From Candidatus Sumerlaeota bacterium (GTDB taxonomy: Bacteria; Sumerlaeota; Sumerlaeia; JADFCT01): a DNA stretch of 20,268 nt. Made by a program: the position numbers and the translations under genes. Positions within the stretch are counted from its first letter, which is position 1; each line of letters opens with the position of its first letter. Under the pieces are notes generated by a model. It was not told the DNA's origin. It ran no database searches and was given only the letters and a program-made list of their open reading frames with translations. The stretch covers positions 1 through 20,268 of the forward strand of contig JAPLSP010000201.1 of NCBI GenBank assembly GCA_026398575.1, read 5' to 3'. Of the stretch, positions 15,342-20,268 are shown piece by piece.

Positions 15342-17186
15342 TTAGTTTTTTGTCCGAGCCAACCGAAACCCGATGAAGATGAGCCGGTAGTCCGGGGTGT
15401 TGTAGCTGCGATACGCCGACCGGCAGAGGACTGGAGTGTTGAACCAAGACCCGCCGCGCAAAACCCGGTACTCCCCACTGCCAGGCCCTGATGGATTCCT
15501 TTGCTTCTCCGCTGTATAGGCGCCATACCAATCCGCGCACCATTCCAAGACATTGCCGTGCATATCGAATAGTCCCCATTGATTGGGCTTTTTCTGGCCG
15601 ACCGGATGCGTTTGGCTTTCTGAATTGCCATCGAACCAGGCGTATTCGCCCAACTGGCTTTCCGAATCGCCGAAGCAATACTTGCCGTTCGCCCCCGCCC
15701 GGCAGGCATATTCCCATTGCGCCTCGGTTGGCAGACAATAGGTCTTGCCAGTCTTTTGCGATATCCTGCGGCAAAACTCTGTCGCTTCATCCCAGTTCAC
15801 TTGCTCCACAGGATTGCTTGCGCTCTTGAAGTTGGATGGATTCTGACCGGTGATGGCCTGGTATTGCGCCTGCGTTACCGGATATTTCCCCAACCAAAAG
15901 CCGTCCAACTCAACGGAATGAATCGGCTTCTCTGTATCATTTTGATTACTCCCCATCTGGAAGGTTCCTGCCGGAATCCAGATCATATCAATCCTGACGC
16001 CATTGCCTAGATCTTCCGAATAGTTCTGCTCTTTCGGGATGATGATCGAAGGCGCGGCAGCGGGAACGGAGAGGGGAGACGCGGAGAGGGGAGACGCGGA
16101 GATTTTGTCAAGCGCCTCGCGCATAGCTCTCGCCGAGTTGAAGCGGTCGTCGCGGTCATAAGCCATTGCCTTGTCAATCCAGTCGTCCACGCCGCCGGGC
16201 AGGTCTGAGCGCAGGCGACTGGCTGGGGCATGACGGCCCATCGGGATGCGCGTTGTCAGCAGTTCATAGGCGATCACTCCGATGGAATAAAGGTCCGCGC
16301 GCGCATCCACTTCGGCGGCGCTGTCATGCTGTTCCGGCGCCATGTAGTAAGGCGTGCCCATCGCGGTACCAATGCGGGTGCGGCCTTCGGTATCCAGAAT
16401 TTTCGCCAGGCCGAAGTCCATTACAACCGCGCGCTGTTTGCCATCCGCGCCTTTGGCGATCATGATGTTCGCGGGCTTCAGATCGCGATGGATCACATTG
16501 CAGCCATGCGCATGTTCGACGCCTGCAAGAACCTGCCTAAGAATGGCGGCGAACCGGTTCCATTCCAGAGCGCGCTTCTTCGCCTTCAGATTATCTACGA
16601 GGATGTTGAGCGGATTGCCATTGAGGTATTCCATCACGAGGAACATCCGGTTTTGCCAGAGGTCATAATAATTGACGCGGATGATGTTGGCGTGAGTGAG
16701 GTTGAGGCTCGTCTTGGCCTCGGAGAGAAAGCGCCTGCGGGCCGATTCGCTGGAAAGGAGATCGGACGCGATGAACTTCAGGGCGACGTTTTGTTCGAGG
16801 CGCGTATCCTGCGCGAGCCAGACGCTCCCCATGCCACCCTGACCCAGTTTGCGGGTGATCTTGTAGCGGTTGGCCACGAGCGCGCCAACGGCCAGCGCGC
16901 CTTCCGCGCTACCTCCAGCGCCTGCCGGTAGAGCTTCCCTGCCGGGCGCCGCATTCAGCATCGAATCCAGATCCGACACATCGGATGGCGTTCCAGTCGC
17001 GCCGTCGCCAATACCGCTCACGTCGGAAGGCGTGCCCGTGGCGCCATCGCCAATACCGCTGGGATCGGACGGATGCGAAGAAGGCGGATGCGAAGACGGC
17101 GGCGCGCTCTGCTTCAGGTCAAAGCCGCAACCATAACAGAACCGCATATCGTCTCGATTTTCTTTTCCGCATTGGGGGCAGAACAT
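15342..17186 (-). CDS. Zinc-ribbon Ser/Thr kinase fused to FGE-like variable (C-type-lectin) domain, DGR target
   Basis: This is a 614-residue protein. The zinc ribbon (CPQC 3-6, CYGC 17-20) and the linker with two GATGTPSD repeats precede a complete kinase domain at about 105-362: GQGGMGSV 115-122, lysine 137, HRDLKPAN 233-240, DFG 257-259, APE 283-285. A SASPL repeat linker follows, then the FGE-like domain at about 398-614 (MIWIPAGTFQMGS, PTEAQWEYACRAG, LEWCADWYGAY, VLRGGSW, GFRLARTKN). No membrane segment is seen. The final 72-bp variable stretch and its flanks match the neighbours with mainly first- and second-base changes, as expected of a DGR target. AAAAGGAA precedes the ATG. The avd gene lies immediately downstream, the usual target-then-avd order of DGR loci. 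Confidence 0.93.
   Translation of the reverse strand: MFCPQCGKENRDDMRFCYGCGFDLKQSAPPSSHPPSSHPSDPSGIGDGATGTPSDVSGIGDGATGTPSDVSDLDSMLNAAPGREALPAGAGGSAEGALAVGALVANRYKITRKLGQGGMGSVWLAQDTRLEQNVALKFIASDLLSSESARRRFLSEAKTSLNLTHANIIRVNYYDLWQNRMFLVMEYLNGNPLNILVDNLKAKKRALEWNRFAAILRQVLAGVEHAHGCNVIHRDLKPANIMIAKGADGKQRAVVMDFGLAKILDTEGRTRIGTAMGTPYYMAPEQHDSAAEVDARADLYSIGVIAYELLTTRIPMGRHAPASRLRSDLPGGVDDWIDKAMAYDRDDRFNSARAMREALDKISASPLSASPLSVPAAAPSIIIPKEQNYSEDLGNGVRIDMIWIPAGTFQMGSNQNDTEKPIHSVELDGFWLGKYPVTQAQYQAITGQNPSNFKSASNPVEQVNWDEATEFCRRISQKTGKTYCLPTEAQWEYACRAGANGKYCFGDSESQLGEYAWFDGNSESQTHPVGQKKPNQWGLFDMHGNVLEWCADWYGAYTAEKQRNPSGPGSGEYRVLRGGSWFNTPVLCRSAYRSYNTPDYRLIFIGFRLARTKN
15372..15443 (-). other. DGR variable region (VR)
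   Basis: These are 24 codons between TGG and GGG TTT CGG. Codons 1-3 are TTC AAC ACT; 21-24 are CTC ATC TTC ATC. Fixed codons CCA, TGC CGG TCG, TAC and CCG are shared with the other VRs. Of the three it is the one directly upstream of avd, the typical position of a primary DGR target. Confidence 0.87.
16068..16097 (-). repeat. 15-bp in-frame tandem repeat, two copies
   Basis: Two identical 15-bp units encode SASPL SASPL in the linker between kinase and FGE-like domain. They indicate slippage in a disordered hinge. Confidence 0.85.
16983..17066 (-). repeat. 42-bp in-frame tandem repeat in linker, two copies
   Basis: Two 42-bp units encode GIGDGATGTPSDVS. They are homologous to the linker repeats of the sister genes at 14512-14595 and 18101-18184. 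Confidence 0.88.
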
Positions 17187-17228
17187 GAGGCGCGGTTCCT
17201 TTTGCTTGGTATCGTTCTTCTTGGCTTC

Positions 17229-17252
17229 AAAAAAACTCGCTCGCTAAAGAGT
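17229..17252 (-). repeat. Conserved CGAG-rich element downstream of a DGR target gene
   Basis: The minus strand reads ACTCTTTAGCGAGCGAG followed by T7, about 20 bases after the stop. It is the short form of the element at 12545-12579 and 15286-15319. A degenerate copy lies at 542-564. Confidence 0.7.
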
Positions 17253-17272
17253 AAAGGACAACAGCGTACGCG

Positions 17273-18304
17273 TTAGTTTTCTGTCCGAGCCAACCGAAAC
17301 CCGAGGTAGTTGTTCCGGGAGACCGGGGCGCTGTAGCCGCGAGCAGCCGACCGGCAGCGGACTGGAACGCGGTTCCAAGACCCTCCGCGCAAAACCCGGA
17401 AGTCTCCACTACTTGGCCCTGACGGATTCCTTTGCTTCTCTGCTGTGTAGGCGCCATACCAATCCGCGCACCATTCATAGACGTTTCCGTGCATATCAAA
17501 GAGTCCCCACTGGTTGGGCTTTTTCTGGCCGACCGGATGCGTCTGGCTTCCTGAATTGCCATCGAACCATGCGTATTCGCCCAGCTGACTCTCGGTGGCG
17601 CCAAAGCAATACCTGCCGTTCGATCCCGCCCGGCAGGCATATTCCCATTGCGCCTCGGTTGGCTGGCAATAATTTTTTCCTGCCTTTTGCGATATCCTGC
17701 GGCAAAACTCCGTCGCGTCATCCCATCTCACCTTCTCTACGGGATTGTTCGCGCCTTTGAAGTTGGATGGATTCTGCCCGGTGATGGCCTGGTATTGCGC
17801 CTGAGTTACTGGATATTTTCCCAGCCAGAAGCCGTCCAACTCGACTGTATGAATCGGCTTTTCATAACCACCTTTATCGCCACCCATCTGGAAGGTTCCA
17901 CCTGGAATCCAGATCATATCCATCCTGACGCCATTGCCCAGATCTTCCGAATAGTTCTCTGTTGGCTGCAATTCGGACAGCCGTCGTGAGGCCTCCTCCA
18001 GATGGGATTTGGCTTTTTCTGCGGCGCCTCTTGCCTGAACTTCCTCAGAGCGCAGTCGCTCGTATTGCGCCTGTTCGTCAGCGGAGGAATCGGAAGCATC
18101 GGATGGCGTACCAGTCGCGCCCGCGCCAATGCCGCTCACGTCGGATGGCGTGCCCGTGGCGCCGGCCCCAATGCCGCTGGGATCGGAGGGGCGTGAATCA
18201 GGAGGGCTTGATGCCGGCGGCGCGCTTTTCTTGAGGTCATAGCCACAACTGAAGCAGAACTTGGCCTCATCCACATTCGCCTTGCCGCATTGAACGCAGA
18301 ACAT
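17273..18304 (-). CDS. Zinc-ribbon, coiled-coil protein with FGE-like variable domain (no kinase), DGR target
   Basis: This is a 343-residue protein. The zinc ribbon (CVQC 3-6, CFSC 17-20) and the linker with two GATGTPSD repeats are as in the kinases. The kinase domain is absent and replaced by a short coiled coil (about 76-113). The FGE-like domain spans 127-343 and is very close to that of the gene at 15342-17186 (PVTQAQYQAITGQNPSNFK, EYACRAG, YEWCADWYGAY, GFRLARTEN). It should be a soluble binding protein that could oligomerise through the coiled coil and perhaps compete with or recruit the kinases; this is inference. GGGAGC before the ATG is a good ribosome site. It lies 86 bases before the kinase gene on the same strand, and its 3' 72 bp are a DGR-type variable region. 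Confidence 0.92.
   Translation of the reverse strand: MFCVQCGKANVDEAKFCFSCGYDLKKSAPPASSPPDSRPSDPSGIGAGATGTPSDVSGIGAGATGTPSDASDSSADEQAQYERLRSEEVQARGAAEKAKSHLEEASRRLSELQPTENYSEDLGNGVRMDMIWIPGGTFQMGGDKGGYEKPIHTVELDGFWLGKYPVTQAQYQAITGQNPSNFKGANNPVEKVRWDDATEFCRRISQKAGKNYCQPTEAQWEYACRAGSNGRYCFGATESQLGEYAWFDGNSGSQTHPVGQKKPNQWGLFDMHGNVYEWCADWYGAYTAEKQRNPSGPSSGDFRVLRGGSWNRVPVRCRSAARGYSAPVSRNNYLGFRLARTEN
17303..17374 (-). other. DGR variable region (VR)
   Basis: These are 24 codons between TGG and GGG TTT CGG. Codons 1-3 are AAC CGC GTT; 21-24 are AAC AAC TAC CTC. Fixed positions agree with the other two VRs apart from one third-base difference (GCT for GCG at codon 10). Confidence 0.87.
18101..18184 (-). 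repeat. 42-bp in-frame tandem repeat in linker, two copies
   Basis: Two 42-bp units encode the G-A-T-G-T-P-S-D linker repeat. They are homologous to those in the two minus-strand kinase-FGE genes. Confidence 0.88.
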
Positions 18305-18346
18305 GAGATGCTCCCACTTTCGCGCGCGAGATTTCAGAATGCGCCA

Positions 18347-19213
18347 TCAGCGATGCTTCTCCAGCATATTGCACACCCAATAATTATACCACCCGCCCAG
18401 AATCGAGAGCAAACAGATAATGATCGCGTAGAGATAGACCGGCGCCGCGCGATAAAGGATCAGCGCCAATCCCAGTATGTCCATCGCCGCCAGCGAGATC
18501 AACAGGAGCAGGTTCTTCATGTTGGATTCTTCTTCCAGCACGCGCCGCGCGAGGGGAGACAGCGCCAGCGGCAGCATCAGAAGAAAAAGCAGTCCGCCCA
18601 GAATACGCAGCGCGGCGGACGCGAAACTCCGGCCTTCGGGACTGTTCATGATGCCGGAAGCGGAGGCAGCAGCGCCGCCGGACTCGGGCGGGAGTTTTTG
18701 GAACCGCTTCTTCCACAAGGCGGCGCGAGAGGCGGCGTCATTGAGGGAGAGTTCGATATCCACGGCGGCGACTCCGCTCTCCTGCGAAAGGCGGTTGATC
18801 CGGCCCCACAAGACCTGATCGGCATTCCATGACTTGGCGTATCTCATGGCGTCATCCAACTCGGCGGCCTCGGGCTTTTCGAGACGCAGGTGATCGCGCG
18901 CCCGATCCACCACCGGCGCAGGCGCGACATTGAAGGCGCCCATCGCGTCGAGCGTATCGCGAAGATATTGCGTCGCCTCTCCGGTGAAGTCCCCGGCCAG
19001 CGGCGCCACGGCCAGGCGCTGGATTTTATCCTTGGGGCGCGGCATGTCCTTGAGCAGATCAGCCGCCGCCGCGCGCATGGCCTCGCGCCGCTCGGGCGAG
19101 AGCGTCTTTTTCGGCGGCAAGAGCGCATTATAAGCGCCCCAGAACAACATGCCGAGAGTCCCGACGATTCCGGCGGCCATCAGCGCCTTTCGGTTGAGGA
19201 ATAGCGACATCAT
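18347..19213 (-). CDS. Membrane protein with CsgG/LpoB-like soluble domain and C-terminal transmembrane helices
   Basis: This is a 288-residue protein. A hydrophobic anchor lies at about 10-31. A soluble domain follows at about 60-170 with the alternating pattern of CsgG/FlgO/LpoB-type domains: KIQRLAVAPLAGDFTG, TQYLRDTLDAMGAFNVAPAP, then ADQVLWGRINRLSQESG and VDIELSLNDAAS. Three membrane helices follow at about 200-219, 232-254 and 259-279. The family match is by pattern only. The domain is probably extracytoplasmic, and its role is unknown. The start codon overlaps the stop of the cyclase gene (ATGA), so the two are translationally coupled. AAAGGAG lies 7 bases before the ATG, and a second ATG follows directly. 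The next gene starts 42 bases downstream. Coupling to the cyclase suggests a joint membrane-linked signal or envelope role. Confidence 0.78.
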   Translation of the reverse strand: MMSLFLNRKALMAAGIVGTLGMLFWGAYNALLPPKKTLSPERREAMRAAAADLLKDMPRPKDKIQRLAVAPLAGDFTGEATQYLRDTLDAMGAFNVAPAPVVDRARDHLRLEKPEAAELDDAMRYAKSWNADQVLWGRINRLSQESGVAAVDIELSLNDAASRAALWKKRFQKLPPESGGAAASASGIMNSPEGRSFASAALRILGGLLFLLMLPLALSPLARRVLEEESNMKNLLLLISLAAMDILGLALILYRAAPVYLYAIIICLLSILGGWYNYWVCNMLEKHR

Positions 19214-20268
19214 GATGCGCTCCTTTCATGTTCGCGGCATCGTTTCCGATTTCCGGCGCGGCCGCAAGCCTGGCAGATCAGGGCACCGCAGACTTCGCAC
19301 GCCGCCGCAAGGCTTAAGCGGCTGGCGTATTCTTTCTGGCAGACTGAGCAGCGATTCGTAGTTTGTGGATTTGTCCCGGCGCCTTTTGCGCCCGCCATCT
19401 CCACGCCGCCGGCCCGAACCGCTCCCAGCGGAGAGCGCGGCCCGGCATGGCGCGTATCCACCGCCTCATATATCCCCACCGGCCCCTCAAAGCCCTTGAT
19501 CCGCCACGCGCCATGATCCTCCCACTTCAGTCCGCGTTCCTCCCACTCTTTGAGCCATCCCTGGGCGCTATCAAAGACCGCCCGGGTCAGGTAAATCTGC
19601 CCGCCGCCCGCTAGCGCCATGACGCGCGCTGCTCGCGTGACGTGGCGGCCAAAAACATCCATCTGAAGCGACCCTTCCAGAGTCACCTGCCCCATATCCA
19701 GCCCCATGCGAACCCTGAGCGCATCGTTGGCCTGGCCGCTGGCGCCGGCATCTTTCAGCCTGAACGCCCTGAAATGTTCCTGCATTTCCAGCGCGCGCGC
19801 AACGGCGACGGACGGCTCGGCGAAGACGCATAGGAAGGAATCACCCATGTTCTTGACCACCCAGCCGGCGCCGTCGCGTTGGGCGCATTCGTGGGTAACT
19901 TTGCTGAAGAACTCACGGACTTTCGACATGGTTATTTCCCCCTGCTTTTCGCTGAGGGGCGTATAGCCTTCGATATCGGAAAAAAGAATCGCCAGCACGG
20001 CGGTGCTCTTGGAGCGCAGATACCGCTCAAGATCGTTCTGCTCATTGGGCAAGAGCGCGGGAGTTTCATCCGCAGCGGCGGGCGCCTGTGGTTCGTAGGT
20101 CTGAGGTTCGGGTGCCTGCGGTTCGGGAGTCTCGGTGGAACTATGATTTGTGTCGCCGGGAATAATCGTTGTCGAAGCGGGGGATGAGGTTGTCTTCTCT
20201 GCGCCAGTCTCCGGTTGCCCGGCGGAAAACCTGGGATACCGTCCGGCTAGGCTATAAGCGCCGAGGCA
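19210..20268 (-). CDS. Class III adenylate/guanylate cyclase, 5' end outside window
   Basis: The frame stays open to the window edge, so 352 residues are visible and the true start is upstream. The TTG at 20052 would give only the catalytic part. The first ~72 residues form a Pro/Glu/Thr-rich linker with PEPQ repeats. The catalytic domain (numbered from 20052) has ILFSDIEGYTPLSE with metal-binding D26, KNMGDSFLCVF with K67 and D71, GLDMGQV, and DVFGRHVTRAARV. In the last motif the usual VNxAAR asparagine is Thr139, while Arg143 is kept. A cysteine-rich tail (CSVC, CEVC, CQAC-type pairs, then CREH) suggests a small zinc-binding module. It would make cAMP or cGMP; substrate choice cannot be settled by eye. 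The stop overlaps the start of the membrane protein gene. The N-terminal part outside may hold a sensor or a zinc ribbon. Confidence 0.88.
   Translation of the reverse strand, partial: CLGAYSLAGRYPRFSAGQPETGAEKTTSSPASTTIIPGDTNHSSTETPEPQAPEPQTYEPQAPAAADETPALLPNEQNDLERYLRSKSTAVLAILFSDIEGYTPLSEKQGEITMSKVREFFSKVTHECAQRDGAGWVVKNMGDSFLCVFAEPSVAVARALEMQEHFRAFRLKDAGASGQANDALRVRMGLDMGQVTLEGSLQMDVFGRHVTRAARVMALAGGGQIYLTRAVFDSAQGWLKEWEERGLKWEDHGAWRIKGFEGPVGIYEAVDTRHAGPRSPLGAVRAGGVEMAGAKGAGTNPQTTNRCSVCQKEYASRLSLAAACEVCGALICQACGRAGNRKRCREHERSAS

Noticed and set aside
2..18304. FGE-sulfatase domains read as sulfatase-activating formylglycine generators
   Set aside because: The cysteine pair used by true FGE enzymes is not visible at the expected C-terminal sites, no sulfatase gene is present, and the C-termini behave as variable binding regions.

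Overview
Organism: the window is GC-rich (visibly above 55% in most genes, with AT-richer patches) and dense in zinc-ribbon/Ser-Thr kinase/formylglycine-generating-enzyme-like (FGE, C-type-lectin fold) fusion proteins, FHA-domain proteins and a class III nucleotide cyclase. That repertoire is typical of signalling-rich bacteria of the PVC group and related candidate phyla (Lentisphaerota, Omnitrophota, Sumerlaeota, Planctomycetota). The sequence alone does not fix the phylum. Layout: two gene arms converge near 9.6-10.1 kb. The plus arm (1-9611) carries the 3' end of an FGE-like gene, a zinc-ribbon kinase with Sel1-like repeats, a double-FHA protein, a large membrane-spanning kinase with an extracytoplasmic FGE-like domain, and two AT-rich small genes (a tentative uracil-DNA-glycosylase-fold protein and a tentative PD-(D/E)XK nuclease-like protein). 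The minus arm, read from 20268 downward, carries a class III cyclase (5' end outside the window), a membrane protein with a CsgG/LpoB-like soluble domain, a zinc-ribbon/coiled-coil/FGE-like protein, a zinc-ribbon kinase-FGE protein, an Avd protein of a diversity-generating retroelement (DGR), a second kinase-FGE protein, a second double-FHA protein, an MNT/HEPN toxin-antitoxin-like pair, and a frameshifted 3' fragment of the double-FHA gene. Main result: the three minus-strand FGE-like genes end in a 72-bp segment that has the hallmark of DGR mutagenesis. In codon-by-codon comparison of the three copies, 24 of 29 variable sites fall in codon positions 1 or 2, 21 of those 24 have an adenine in at least one copy, and most variable codons keep a fixed third-base C. 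An avd gene lies between two of these targets. Avd is the accessory protein of DGRs, and the FGE/C-type-lectin fold is the standard DGR display scaffold. No reverse transcriptase and no template repeat are visible here, and the avd 3' end is replaced by a cluster of inverted repeats that includes a perfect 32-bp palindrome. How the genes may work together (inference): the kinases carry diversified ligand-binding domains, the FHA proteins read phosphothreonine, and the cyclase and membrane protein sit at the head of the same strand. This looks like a diversified sensor-kinase array whose DGR engine is either outside the window, acting in trans, or lost.
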